From contig NZ_CAJQUM010000001.1 of NCBI RefSeq assembly GCF_907163265.1, positions 2,542,001 through 2,606,000 on the forward strand: a DNA stretch of 64,000 nt. Direction: 5' to 3'. Both the position numbers and the translations under genes were made by a program. Of this stretch, positions 1 to 8,081 are shown piece by piece (positions within the stretch are counted from its first letter, which is position 1; every line of letters starts with the position of its first letter). Origin of the DNA: Georgfuchsia toluolica. Lineage in GTDB: Bacteria; Pseudomonadota; Gammaproteobacteria; Burkholderiales; Rhodocyclaceae. Under the pieces are notes generated by a model. The model saw only the letters and a list, made by a program, of their open reading frames with translations, did no database searches and was not told the origin of the DNA.

Positions 1-2
1 AG

Positions 3-161
3 CTGGTCTGGCGCGGCAAGGACGAGCAGGATTGGTCCGACCTCGTCGTCCATGCCCCGCCGCTCTACATCCAGGAAAAGGTGCACCCCAAGGCGCTGAT
101 CGACGACCTGCTGCGCGAGATTAAAACGCGAATACACCTTTTCTATTTGACGGAGATTTGA
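3..161 (+). pseudogene. N-terminal remnant of a large adenine-specific DNA methyltransferase
   Basis: An open frame enters from the left edge and stops at a TGA at 159–161. It reads LVWRGKDEQDW, then PPLYIQEKVHPKALIDDLL, which I recognise as the N-terminal segment of the roughly 1000-residue type III-like site-specific DNA methyltransferases found beside UvrD-like helicases in mobile defence islands. After the DDLLRE segment (about base 120) the reading leaves the family and stops, so none of the catalytic FxGxG or (D/N)PPY region is present here. The stop lies one base before the HNH gene start. What appears to be the C-terminal end of the same family resumes at about 1450. The assignment rests on recall of the family sequence. 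Confidence 0.5.
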
Positions 162-162
162 A

Positions 163-1086
163 ATGAAGTATTGGCTTGGTGTGACGGACAACGGGTGGTT
201 CGAGTTTCTCAGTCAAGCCAACGTTGACGAGGTCAACTTCTGGCAACCGAGTGGCCGAGCTCCTTTCGTGGGGTTAGAGCAGGGGGCTCCGTTTCTATTC
301 AAACTCAAACGTCCATTCAATCACGTTGCGGGGGGCGGATTTTTTGTCAAGTTTTCCGTTCTTCCTCTGTCAATCGTATGGGAGACTTTCGGGTATAAAA
401 ACGGTGCGTCCTCTCGCGAAGGGTTCGAGACGATGATCCGAAGGCTTGCCCCGAATCCACAAGCGAGGGATCCGGAGATTGGATGTACGGTTCTTGCGGC
501 GCCGTTTTTCTGGCCAAGAGAAACTTGGATCGCCGATCCCGTGGCTTTCGCCGGAAATATTGTCCGTGGTCGCTATTACGACACCACCGAATCAAATGGT
601 ACTCAGCTGTGGAACCAGGTTCAGGCAAGACTTGACAAGCAAGTCTTGCCTGATTTTGGTCGTGTAGCAAATCAACCCGTTGCAAGGTATGGTGATTCGA
701 TCCTAGTTAAACCTCGGCTTGGTCAGGGAGCATTTCGGGTTCTTGTAACCGATGCCTACTCCCGTCGGTGCGCAATTACGGGGGAAAGTACCCTTCCAGT
801 GCTAGAGGCTGCCCATATCTTGCCATTTGCCGAATGCGGTCCAAACGAGGTTTCTAACGGGATGTTGTTACGCTCCGATTTTCACAAACTTTTTGATCTC
901 GGATTCGTTACAGTCACGGAGGACTTCCGAGTAGAAGTAAGCCAGCGAATCCGCGAAGAGTGGTTCAACGGGAAAGCCTACTATCGTCTCCACGGAAAAG
1001 AACTTGCGAATCTTCCAGAGACCGCGTCTCAACGTCCCGATGCAGCTTTTTTGCGCTGGCATAATGAACACTGCTATCAAGGCTAG
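163..1086 (+). CDS. HNH endonuclease domain protein (restriction-type)
   Basis: A 307-residue protein with a C-terminal HNH nuclease fold. The motif is a cysteine near residue 203 (RRCAITGE), the central EAAHI histidine near 218, then NGMLLRSDFHKLFDLG with the asparagine near 233 and histidine near 241. This is the HNH_2-type signature of predicted restriction endonucleases. The N-terminal 180 residues form a conserved region (MKYWLGVTDNGWFEFL) that often precedes such HNH domains; its role is unknown to me, possibly target recognition. A MazG-like gene follows 11 bases later, so the two are probably co-transcribed. Base composition is more AT-rich than the neighbouring housekeeping genes, consistent with transfer. 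The substrate is not determinable from sequence. Confidence 0.85.
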   Translation: MKYWLGVTDNGWFEFLSQANVDEVNFWQPSGRAPFVGLEQGAPFLFKLKRPFNHVAGGGFFVKFSVLPLSIVWETFGYKNGASSREGFETMIRRLAPNPQARDPEIGCTVLAAPFFWPRETWIADPVAFAGNIVRGRYYDTTESNGTQLWNQVQARLDKQVLPDFGRVANQPVARYGDSILVKPRLGQGAFRVLVTDAYSRRCAITGESTLPVLEAAHILPFAECGPNEVSNGMLLRSDFHKLFDLGFVTVTEDFRVEVSQRIREEWFNGKAYYRLHGKELANLPETASQRPDAAFLRWHNEHCYQG

Positions 1087-1097
1087 AGGAGATACGA

Positions 1098-1442
1098 TTG
1101 CTGTCAAAAACGTTGATTGCCGAGTTACTAAAGTTCAGAAGTGTTAGAGATTGGGAACAATTTCATTCGGCTCGCAACTTGGCTTCGGCCATCTCAGTCG
1201 AAGCAGCAGAATTACTCGAATCGTTCATATGGGCATCGGATAATCAGGTGGCCGAGATCGCAGGTACTCGCCACACCGAAATCAGCGATGAAATAGCGGA
1301 TATCGCTATATTGCTTACGTATCTTGCGCACGATCTCTCTATCGATATCGATGTTGCCGTCAAGAATAAAATTCAGATCAATGCAGAAAAATATCCAGTG
1401 GAAAAGGCTCGTGGATCAAACAAGAAATATTCCGATCTTTGA
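1098..1442 (+). CDS. MazG-like nucleotide pyrophosphohydrolase
   Basis: A 114-residue all-helical protein of the MazG-like superfamily, whose members hydrolyse (d)NTPs to monophosphates with Mg2+. The metal-binding pattern is visible as VEAAELLESF (ExxE type) followed about 30 residues later by EISDEIADI (ExxD type). The N-terminal stretch FRSVRDWEQFHSARNLA is characteristic of this small-enzyme group. The start is TTG at 1098, chosen because a GAGGAGA ribosome site ends just upstream and the reading matches the family from its first residues. It follows the HNH gene by 11 bases, so the pair looks like a cassette. In defence islands such enzymes may alter nucleotide pools, but that role is inference here. 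Confidence 0.8.
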   Translation: MLSKTLIAELLKFRSVRDWEQFHSARNLASAISVEAAELLESFIWASDNQVAEIAGTRHTEISDEIADIAILLTYLAHDLSIDIDVAVKNKIQINAEKYPVEKARGSNKKYSDL

Positions 1443-1590
1443 GTGCGCCCCAGTCCAAGACGATCGTCACCGATATGGTATCGGAGACACGCGAAGCGAA
1501 TGACGCCAGCTTCGACGTACTGATCGCCTGCGCCTTCAACTACGACGCCCATACCACCGACTCCAGCAAGCTCAGCCGCATTACTGCCAG
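1443..1590 (+). pseudogene. C-terminal scrap of a type III-like DNA methyltransferase
   Basis: In frame 2 from the MazG stop, the reading gives KTIVTDMVSETREANDAS and then FDVLIACAFNYDAHTTD. I recognise this as a block near the C-terminus of the same methyltransferase family whose N-terminus lies at 3–161. The match fades after SSKL and the reading runs into an unrelated helicase N-terminus at about 1595. About 1.28 kb carrying the HNH and MazG-like genes now occupies the place of the missing catalytic core. No start codon or ribosome site would allow independent function. The call depends on recall of the family and should be tested by alignment. Confidence 0.5.
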
Positions 1591-2154
1591 CAAATGGACT
1601 CCCCGTATCGCCGACACCTTCACCGACAGCCTCGTGCGGCTTACCGGCGAAGAACAAAAACAAGTCAAGACCACTGCCTTCGATCTGCAACTGAATCCGG
1701 CCAATCCGGGACATCACTTCCACAAACTGGACAAAGCGAAGGACAAGAGCTTCTGGTCGCGGAACAGGCGCAGAACGGTGTTCTGCCGCACGAGTTCGGT
1801 GTTTTTGTGTGCTCCGCGGGGCAGCTTCCGCGTGCCGAGGCCGCGGTCAAGGTGGCTGGCTTACCTTGCAAGATTCTCGATGAGCATATCGAGACGGCGA
1901 GCGGTCATGTGTCGATCTGCATCATGCCGCTGGCCAAGGGGCTGGAGTTCCGTGCCGTGGTCGTGATGGCCTGTGACGATGAGGTGATCCCCTTGCAAGT
2001 TCGTATCGAGGCGGTCGGCGATGACGCCAACCTACAGGAAGTCTATGACACCGAGCGCCACTTGCTTTACGTTGCCTGTACGCGGGCGCGCGACCATTTG
2101 CTGGTGACAGGAGTTACTCCGGTGTCCGAGTTTCTGGACGATCTGCGACAGTAG
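1591..2154 (+). pseudogene. Collapsed UvrD/Rep-like DNA helicase (N- and C-termini joined out of frame)
   Basis: Frame 2 from about 1595 reads RIADTFTDSLVRLTGEEQ and continues to KLDKAKDKSFWS near 1757, matching the ParE-like N-terminus of superfamily I helicases that accompany the methyltransferase above. At about 1755 homology shifts to frame 1, where the reading runs to a TAG at 2154. That part carries late helicase motifs: PLAKGLEFRAVVVMACDD (motif V region) and ERHLLYVACTRARDHLL (motif VI). Walker A, the DExx box and roughly 400 residues are missing. An internal deletion that also changed frame explains this simply. The product cannot be an active helicase. Confidence 0.65.
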
Positions 2155-2178
2155 CCTTGCACAGTTTCTAAGTTAAAC

Positions 2179-3102
2179 ATGACACCGACGCTTTCCTATC
2201 GCGGCCGTTTCGCGCCGAGTCCGACCGGGCCTTTGCATTTCGGGTCGCTGGTCGCGGCGCTGGGCAGTTGTCTCGATGCCCGCGCCAATCGCGGCGAATG
2301 GCTGGTGCGCATGGAAGATGTCGATTCTCCGCGTTGCGTGGCGGGCGCGGATAGGCAAATCCTCAAGACGCTGGAAGCCTCCGGTTTCGAGTGGGATGGC
2401 GAGGTGGTGTATCAGAGTCGGCGCAGCGATTTGTATCGTGCCGCCTTTGATCGGCTGAATTCAAGCGGTTGTCTTTTCCCCTGCGCCTGCACGCGCAAGC
2501 AGCTCGCGGGCGGCGCGCCGGCTATCGATGGCGGGCAGCTTTACGACGGTCGCTGCCGTAACGGTTTGCCGCCTGGGGCCAGGCCGCGCGCCTGGCGGTT
2601 GCGCGTGCCCGACGCAGGCGAGACCTCATTCGATGACGCGATTCAAGGCCGGATGTCGCAACAATTGCGGCGCGACGTCGGCGACTTCGTCGTGCTGCGC
2701 GCGGATGGCCTGTTTGCGTATCAACTGGCGGTGATTGCGGATGATGATGAGCAAGGCATCACGCATGTCGTGCGCGGCGCCGATCTGCTCGATTCAACGC
2801 CGCGGCAGATTTTCTTGCAGCAGTTGCTGGGCTATCCGCAACCGGTTTATGCGCATCTGCCGGTCGCCGTCGATGCCAATGGCGAGAAGCTGTCGAAGCA
2901 GACGTTGGCGGCGCCGGTAGATGTAGCGCAGCCGCTGCCGGCATTGCTGGCCGCATGGCGGTTTCTGGGCCAGATGCCGGAAGCGCCGCCGGCGCGCGTC
3001 AATGAATTCTGGGAATATGCGATCACGCATTGGCGCCTGAGCAAGGTACCGCAACGCCGCGCCCAGGCGGCGCCGGATTACTCGCCGCTTTATTCCCGGT
3101 AA
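2179..3102 (+). CDS. gluQ: Glutamyl-Q tRNA(Asp) synthetase
   Basis: A 307-residue paralogue of the glutamyl-tRNA synthetase catalytic domain that lacks the anticodon-binding domain. It activates glutamate and attaches it to queuosine at the wobble base of tRNA-Asp. The class I signature is RFAPSPTGPLHFGS (HIGH-like HFGS at residues 20–23) and the KMSKS-like loop is EKLSKQT near residue 236. A zinc-binding-like cluster, CLFPCACTRKQL, with a later YDGRCR, lies mid-protein as in the family. No clear ribosome site precedes the ATG. The 3' end overlaps the convergent clsB gene by 13 bases. Confidence 0.95.
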   Translation: MTPTLSYRGRFAPSPTGPLHFGSLVAALGSCLDARANRGEWLVRMEDVDSPRCVAGADRQILKTLEASGFEWDGEVVYQSRRSDLYRAAFDRLNSSGCLFPCACTRKQLAGGAPAIDGGQLYDGRCRNGLPPGARPRAWRLRVPDAGETSFDDAIQGRMSQQLRRDVGDFVVLRADGLFAYQLAVIADDDEQGITHVVRGADLLDSTPRQIFLQQLLGYPQPVYAHLPVAVDANGEKLSKQTLAAPVDVAQPLPALLAAWRFLGQMPEAPPARVNEFWEYAITHWRLSKVPQRRAQAAPDYSPLYSR

Positions 3103-4259
3103 TCCTTGCCGCCATAGCGCGAGACGCTGACGGCGAAGCGTACGAAGGCATAGGCGGCGCGGTTGACCAGTCGCGACCACCACGAGCGATTGTTCATGTC
3201 TTTAATCCGCACTTCCCTGCCGCCGGATGCGATGGCGCGCTGCAGGCGTTCGCGTAATGTTGCCGCGAACCCGGCATCGTCGATGACGACATTGGCCTCG
3301 CGCGACAGCAGCAGGCTGAAGGGGTCGATGTTGGATGAGCCGACCGTCGCCCATTGCCGGTCGACAACGCCGACCTTGGCATGGAGAAACCCGGCGTGGT
3401 ATTCGAAAATGCGGATGCCGGCCGGCAGCAGTTCGTGATAAAGCATGCGTTCTGCATGGCGAATCACGGCATGATCGCCGCGACTTTGCAGCAGCATGGT
3501 TACCTTCACCCCGCGCCGCGCTGCGTCCATCAGCGTTTCGCGGAAGCGCTTGCCGGGCAGGAAATAGGCGCAGGCGATGAGAACTTCCTGTGCGGAAGTT
3601 TCTATCGCTTCAAGGTAGGCGTTTTCGATGTCGCGCCGATGGCGCAGGTTGTCGCGGATCAGGAAGGCGGCGTGTACCGGACCGCATAGTCTGCGGCTGA
3701 TGGGCAAATTGGCCGGTCGCTCCGGCCGCTGTCCAAAAGTGGCCCAGCGCACCAGACGCCACAAATGGCGCACGGCATCATGGATGTCCGCGACCAGCGG
3801 CCCTTCAACGACAATTGCATAGTCATGACGCGGGAAACCCGGGTCGGTATCGGTCGTGTCAGCGACGATGTTGAGACCGCCGACGAAGGCGATGCGGCCA
3901 TCGATCACCACCAGCTTGCGATGCAGGCGGCGCAAGCGATTGCGGCGGAAGCGCTGCTTGGCCACTTCTGCGCGATAGATCAATACTTCGCAGTCAGCGG
4001 CGATCAGGTCGGCGCCGAGTTCATGGGGAAAGTCGCGGGCACCGAAGCCGTCCACCAGCACACGTATCTCGGTGCCGCGCTGCCGCGCGCGGATCAGTGC
4101 AGCGACGACGGCCTTGGCGGCTTCGTCGTTGGCGAAGATATAGGATTCGAGATGCACTTCGCTGGTTGCTGAATCGATGGCTTCAACCAGGGCCGGGAAA
4201 TACTCGACGCCGTTCTCCAGCAAGCGCACCGCGTTGCCTTCGACGAAGCGCGGTTTCAT
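3090..4259 (-). CDS. clsB: Cardiolipin synthase B
   Basis: A 389-residue phospholipase-D superfamily protein with two HKD motifs: HRKLVVIDG (His113, Lys115, Asp120) and HAKVGVVD (His293, Lys295, Asp300). Each is followed by the usual GG/GS–N segment (FVGGLN, VGSSNID). Enzymes of this type form cardiolipin from phosphatidylglycerol and a second phospholipid at the inner membrane. There is no N-terminal transmembrane pair, which fits the shorter ClsB type rather than ClsA. Its ATG overlaps the stop of the upstream endonuclease/exonuclease/phosphatase gene by 4 bases. That pairing is the same as clsB–ybhP in enterobacteria, so the two are translationally coupled. Confidence 0.9.
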   Translation of the reverse strand: MKPRFVEGNAVRLLENGVEYFPALVEAIDSATSEVHLESYIFANDEAAKAVVAALIRARQRGTEIRVLVDGFGARDFPHELGADLIAADCEVLIYRAEVAKQRFRRNRLRRLHRKLVVIDGRIAFVGGLNIVADTTDTDPGFPRHDYAIVVEGPLVADIHDAVRHLWRLVRWATFGQRPERPANLPISRRLCGPVHAAFLIRDNLRHRRDIENAYLEAIETSAQEVLIACAYFLPGKRFRETLMDAARRGVKVTMLLQSRGDHAVIRHAERMLYHELLPAGIRIFEYHAGFLHAKVGVVDRQWATVGSSNIDPFSLLLSREANVVIDDAGFAATLRERLQRAIASGGREVRIKDMNNRSWWSRLVNRAAYAFVRFAVSVSRYGGKDYRE

Positions 4260-5020
4260 TTCCTGACTATGCCCAGCCGGGCCGAGAGCGCGGCATGGTC
4301 GGTGATGCGCGACCAGACGCGGCCGCTATGCACCATCACTGTTCGAACCAGAAAGCCGCGCACATAAATGCGATCCAGTCGAAACATGGGCAGCACGGCC
4401 GGGAAACTGCGCGGGGGGCGGCGCTGATGGCCGCTGAATGCTTCGATCATGCCGAGCCGCCCGGCCAATTCGTCGTGGGCCCGATTGCGCCAGTCGTTGA
4501 AGTCGCCCGCGATGATCAGCGGCGCTTGCCGCGGCACCACGGTTTCAATGTGGTTCGCCAGCGCATCGAGCTGCAGTTGCCGCGAGCGGCCGAGCAGGGA
4601 AAGATGCACACAGACGCAGTGCAACGGTTGCGCCAGACCGGGCACCTCGATCATGCTGTGCAGCAGTCCGCGCCGTTCGAAGCGCAGGTGCGTCACGTCC
4701 TGATTGTGGCTGCTGAGTATCGGAAAGCGCGACAGGATCGCATTGCCGTGATGGCGATGGTCGCGCACCACGTTGCGGCCGTAGGCTGTGTCCGCCCAGA
4801 TGTCCTCAGCGATGAATTCGTGCTGCGGCTGATCAGGCCAATTGGCGTAGCGTTGCGAATGTTGAACATGCAGGCCCTGCACTTCCTGCAGGAAAACGAT
4901 GTCCGGCGTCAGTTTGCGCAACTGCTCGCGCAGATCGTGAATCGCCAGATTGCGGTTGAACTGAGAGAAGCCCTTATGGATATTGCATGTCGCGATGTGA
5001 ATCATACCGTCAGTGTTCAA
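4256..5020 (-). CDS. Endonuclease/exonuclease/phosphatase family protein (YbhP-like)
   Basis: A 254-residue member of the metal-dependent EEP fold. Family motifs appear in order: an N-terminal TCNIHKG (metal-binding Asn), FLQEVQG (metal-binding Glu), VHLSLLGRSRQ, AGDFNDWRN (catalytic Asp/Asn), DRIYVRG and the C-terminal TDHAAL (catalytic Asp-His). It lies directly upstream of clsB with a 4-base overlap and downstream of nadA, also with a 4-base ATGA overlap, so the three form one compact operon. The clsB neighbour suggests a phosphodiester or phospholipid-related substrate, but the substrate cannot be read from sequence. No signal peptide is visible. Confidence 0.85.
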   Translation of the reverse strand: MNTDGMIHIATCNIHKGFSQFNRNLAIHDLREQLRKLTPDIVFLQEVQGLHVQHSQRYANWPDQPQHEFIAEDIWADTAYGRNVVRDHRHHGNAILSRFPILSSHNQDVTHLRFERRGLLHSMIEVPGLAQPLHCVCVHLSLLGRSRQLQLDALANHIETVVPRQAPLIIAGDFNDWRNRAHDELAGRLGMIEAFSGHQRRPPRSFPAVLPMFRLDRIYVRGFLVRTVMVHSGRVWSRITDHAALSARLGIVRK

Positions 5021-6114
5021 GACACTGACAGCATACGATCGAGCGCAACCTTGGCCAGCACGGCTTCATGCTGCGGTACCTTGATCTGGTTGACCACCTT
5101 GCCGTCGACAAGATTTTCCAGCGTCCAGGCCAGGTGCTGCGGGTCGATGCGTTGCATGGTGGAGCACATGCAGACGGTGGGTGACATGAACTGCACGGTT
5201 TTGCCTTCGGCCTTTACTTCTTCGGCTAGCCGGTTCACCAGGTTGAGTTCGGTGCCGACCAGCCAATGCGTATGGGACGCCGCCTGCTTGACGGTCTTGA
5301 GGATGTATTCGGTGGAACCGACATAGTCCGACTGGCGGCAGATTTCAAAAGCGCATTCGGGGTGTGAAATGACGATGCCATCCGGATGCTGGTTGCGGAA
5401 TTTGAGGATGTGCGCGGGCTGGAACATCTGGTGCACCGAGCAGTGACCCTTCCACAACAGGATTTTTGCGCGGCGAATCTGTTCGGCCGTGAGCCCGCCC
5501 ATTTCGAGATCGGGATCCCACACCAGCATCTCGTCGAGCGGAATATCCATCTGGTGGCCGCTCCAGCGTCCGAGATGCTGATCGGGGAAGAACAGCACTT
5601 TTTCGCGTTGCCCGAACGACCAGTGCAGGATCTTCGGCGCGTTCGACGAGGTGCACACGATGCCGCCATGCGTGCCGCAGAAGGCCTTCAGGTCGGCGGC
5701 GGAATTGATGTAGGTGACGGGCGTGACCTGTTCATCCGGATGCAGCACTTCGGCCAATTCGCGCCAGCAGCGCTCGACCTTGGCCAGGTTCGCCATGTCG
5801 GCCATGGAACAGCCGGCGGCGAGATCGGGAAGAATCGAAATCTGTTCCGGCCGCGACATGATGTCGGCGACCTCCGCCATGAAATGCACGCCGCAAAACA
5901 CGATGTATTCGGCATCGGTCTGAGAGGCAAGCCGTGACAGCTTGAGCGAGTCGCCGGACAGGTCGGCATGCTTGAACACGTCGGCGCGCTGGTAGTGATG
6001 GCCGAGGATGACGACATGCTTGCCGAGTTTGGCTTTCGCGGCGCGAATGCGCTCATCCGCTTCGCGGTCGGCGAGTTCGTTGAAACGGTCGAAGGAAATG
6101 GTGGCGGTTTGCAT
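5017..6114 (-). CDS. nadA: Quinolinate synthase A
   Basis: A 365-residue [4Fe-4S] enzyme that condenses iminoaspartate with dihydroxyacetone phosphate to quinolinate, an early step of de novo NAD synthesis. Cluster-ligand cysteines are visible in FCGVHFMAE, GGIVCTSSNA and, near the C-terminus, CMCSTMQRI. GHHYQRADV and HPECAFEICR are further family blocks. The ATG at 6114 is preferred over an in-frame TTG three codons upstream because ATG is the common start and the family begins close to this point; neither has a strong ribosome site. No nadB or nadC is nearby. The stop overlaps the following EEP gene by 4 bases. Confidence 0.95.
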   Translation of the reverse strand: MQTATISFDRFNELADREADERIRAAKAKLGKHVVILGHHYQRADVFKHADLSGDSLKLSRLASQTDAEYIVFCGVHFMAEVADIMSRPEQISILPDLAAGCSMADMANLAKVERCWRELAEVLHPDEQVTPVTYINSAADLKAFCGTHGGIVCTSSNAPKILHWSFGQREKVLFFPDQHLGRWSGHQMDIPLDEMLVWDPDLEMGGLTAEQIRRAKILLWKGHCSVHQMFQPAHILKFRNQHPDGIVISHPECAFEICRQSDYVGSTEYILKTVKQAASHTHWLVGTELNLVNRLAEEVKAEGKTVQFMSPTVCMCSTMQRIDPQHLAWTLENLVDGKVVNQIKVPQHEAVLAKVALDRMLSVS

Positions 6115-6203
6115 GGGAATCAATCAAAAAATTAGAGTCGGAAATTGGAGTGAAGTTCGCAAGAGGCCGGTTTTACTCTCGGCCCTCCACTCTTGACTCT
6201 CTG

Positions 6204-6659
6204 CTAAGTTTGCACCCAGGGCAGGCCGTGAAAGCGCCAGCCGTTGATGCGGCCGCGATGCCCTTCGGCATTCTTGTCGCCCTCGAAGCCTTCGAGGACA
6301 TTGAAGCATGGCGTGATGCCGGCTTCGGTGGCGGCCTTGGCGGCGGCGCTGGAACGTGCCCCGGAGCGGCAAATGAAGAACAGCGCCCCGTGGTTGCTGC
6401 CCGTGGCCCGCTGCAGGTCGGCGATGAAACTGGCATTCGGCACGCCGCCGGGATAACGCTGCCACTCGACCTCGATCGCGTCAGGCACGCGTCCAACCCA
6501 GGCCAGTTCCGCCGCAGTCCGCACATCAACCAGGCGTGCACTCTCGTCGAGTTGCAGAATTTCGGCGACTTCCTTCGGCGTCAATGCGCCCGCATAAGGC
6601 AACCCCAGATCGCTGGCGCGCTTCTTGGCGACGGCAAGTAGGTCATCGAGTCGGCTCAT
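6204..6659 (-). CDS. Rhodanese-like domain protein
   Basis: A single rhodanese domain of 151 residues. The active-site loop is CRSGARS, with the catalytic cysteine and an arginine-rich loop typical of sulfurtransferases acting on thiosulfate or persulfide donors. LVDVRTAAEL is the conserved start of the fold and INGWRFHGLPW is a C-terminal block common in the GlpE/PspE-like single-domain type. The start at 6659 is chosen because a GGAGA ribosome site lies about 9 bases upstream and the 21 extra upstream residues would overlap the divergent transporter promoter. Its substrate is unknown. Confidence 0.85.
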   Translation of the reverse strand: MSRLDDLLAVAKKRASDLGLPYAGALTPKEVAEILQLDESARLVDVRTAAELAWVGRVPDAIEVEWQRYPGGVPNASFIADLQRATGSNHGALFFICRSGARSSAAAKAATEAGITPCFNVLEGFEGDKNAEGHRGRINGWRFHGLPWVQT

Positions 6660-6723
6660 GGAATTTGTCTCCGGTACAAGAGTTGGCAAGGCTAAAATCA
6701 AGGTTTCCAGTATAGCTGCCATT

Positions 6724-7905
6724 ATGAGCGACGACCACGCCCACTTTCATCACACGCGCAGCAGCGACGATGATCGTTCTGCCGTCGGGCGACGTATTAC
6801 CTGGACCAGCGTGGTGGTTAACATCGTGCTGACCGCGATGCAGTTGGTGATCGGCTTTATCGCGCATTCGCAAAGCCTGATGGCGGATGCCATGCACACA
6901 TTGGCGGATGTGGTCTCCGACGGATTTGTGTTGTTCGCGATTCGCAGCGGTTCCAAGGCGGCCGATGCCGATCATCCCTATGGCCATGGCCGGGTCGAAA
7001 CGGCGGCATCGCTGATGCTGGGGCTGGTTCTGTTTGCCACCGGCGCCGGCATCCTGCTTTCTGCCGCAAGCCGATTGCAGAATCTGGGCAATGTGCCTAT
7101 GGTCGGTGTTGCGGCAATGTGGGCGGCCATCGTTACCCTGATCGGCAAGGAACTGCTTTTCCGCTACATGCTGCGCGCCGCGCAGCGGCTGCGCTCGCCA
7201 ATGCTGGTGGCGAATGCCTGGCATGCGCGCGCCGATGCGCTGTCGTCATTGGTCGTGGCGGCAGGGGTCGGCGGAGCGCTGGCGGGGTTCCGCTTTGCCG
7301 ATGCCCTGGCGGCGGTCGTCGTCGGTGCCATGGTCATCAAGTCCGGACTCGGCTTTGCCTGGAGCGCGATCCTGGAACTGATCGACACCAGCCTCAGCGC
7401 GGACGAAGTCGATGGCATTCGCGCCTCCATCAGGGCTACGCCCGGCGTACGCGGCTTGCATGAGTTGCGCACGCGGCGCATGGGGCACCAGTCCCTGGTC
7501 GATGCCCATATCCAGGTATCGCCGCGCATCAGCGTCTCAGAAGGACATCACATCGCCGAATCGGCACGCCAGCGCGTGCTCGACCATCATCCCGAAGTAC
7601 TTGACGTCATGGTGCACATTGACGCCGAGAACGATTTCGATCCGTCCCTGCGCGGCGGCAAATTCCCCGGCCGCGAAGTGCTGGTGGGTCAGTTGGAGTC
7701 GATGCTCGGCGAAGATCTCGCACAATTCGAAAAAATCGTGCTCCATTTTCTTGGCCAGCAGGTGGAAGCAGAGGTTTTTCTATCGGTGCGGATGGCGCAC
7801 GATCTGGAATACTTGGGCAAACTGGAAGCTCGTCTCGCCAAATGTTTGCCTGAGAACGAATGGTTCCACAGCATCACGCTGAACCATACAATTGCACCAA
7901 AATAG
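6724..7905 (+). CDS. Cation diffusion facilitator (CDF) metal efflux transporter
   Basis: A 393-residue inner-membrane transporter of the CDF family, which exchanges divalent metal ions such as Zn2+ or Fe2+ for protons. Transmembrane metal-site motifs are visible as MADAMHTLADVVSD on helix 2 and HARADALSSL on helix 5, with HPYGHGRVE between helices. The cytoplasmic C-terminal domain begins near RGLHELRTRRMG and is longer than in the 300-residue FieF type, with a second segment after VMVHIDAEN. The N-terminus carries a histidine cluster, HAHFHH. The start at ATG 6724 gives the usual family beginning. The first NtrC-like box for glnA overlaps this gene's stop codon. Confidence 0.9.
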   Translation: MSDDHAHFHHTRSSDDDRSAVGRRITWTSVVVNIVLTAMQLVIGFIAHSQSLMADAMHTLADVVSDGFVLFAIRSGSKAADADHPYGHGRVETAASLMLGLVLFATGAGILLSAASRLQNLGNVPMVGVAAMWAAIVTLIGKELLFRYMLRAAQRLRSPMLVANAWHARADALSSLVVAAGVGGALAGFRFADALAAVVVGAMVIKSGLGFAWSAILELIDTSLSADEVDGIRASIRATPGVRGLHELRTRRMGHQSLVDAHIQVSPRISVSEGHHIAESARQRVLDHHPEVLDVMVHIDAENDFDPSLRGGKFPGREVLVGQLESMLGEDLAQFEKIVLHFLGQQVEAEVFLSVRMAHDLEYLGKLEARLAKCLPENEWFHSITLNHTIAPK

Positions 7906-7909
7906 TGCC
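7893..7909 (+). promoter_or_regulatory. Putative NtrC enhancer box 1 upstream of glnA
   Basis: TGCACCAAAATAGTGCC closely matches the NtrC-P consensus TGCAC-N7-GTGCA, with GCAC/GTGC half sites. It overlaps the stop codon of the upstream transporter gene. It lies about 127 bases before the start predicted from the sigma-54 promoter and 30 bases (centre to centre) from a second box. Confidence 0.7.
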
Positions 7910-7922
7910 GACAACACCAATG

Positions 7923-7939
7923 TGCCCTGCTTTGGTGCT
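7923..7939 (+). promoter_or_regulatory. Putative NtrC enhancer box 2 upstream of glnA
   Basis: TGCCCTGCTTTGGTGCT has a good right half site (TGGTGC) and a weaker left half (TGCCC). Its centre is about 30 bases, three helical turns, from box 1, placing both on the same DNA face. This resembles the paired strong NtrC sites upstream of enterobacterial glnA. Confidence 0.6.
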
Positions 7940-8001
7940 TTGATGCAGGCATGACGCGCGAAATCGTCTTGTGGCACAATTACCTGCGGCCTGTCGTGCT
8001 C

Positions 8002-8017
8002 TGGCACAAAATCTGCT
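8002..8017 (+). promoter_or_regulatory. Sigma-54 (RpoN) promoter of glnA
   Basis: TGGCACAAAATCTGCT carries the -24 GG and -12 GC dinucleotides with exactly 10 bases between them, matching the TGGCAC-N5-TTGCW consensus except for C in place of the first T. The predicted start is near 8028, about 54 bases before the glnA ATG. A near copy at 7974 (TGGCACAATTACCTGC) has the GC one base too far and is probably not functional. Confidence 0.8.
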
Positions 8018-8081
8018 AAAAAGCCGTAGCATTTTCATTCCATTCACGGCTTAACCGAAAACACGTTCAGGAGAACACGCA

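Noticed and set aside
4097-5326. 409-codon plus-strand frame across clsB, the EEP gene and nadA
   Set aside because: It spans three well-supported minus-strand genes and has no family-like motif.
7974-7989. Second sigma-54-like site, TGGCACAATTACCTGC
   Set aside because: The GC dinucleotide is one base too far from GG; the site at 8002 has exact spacing.
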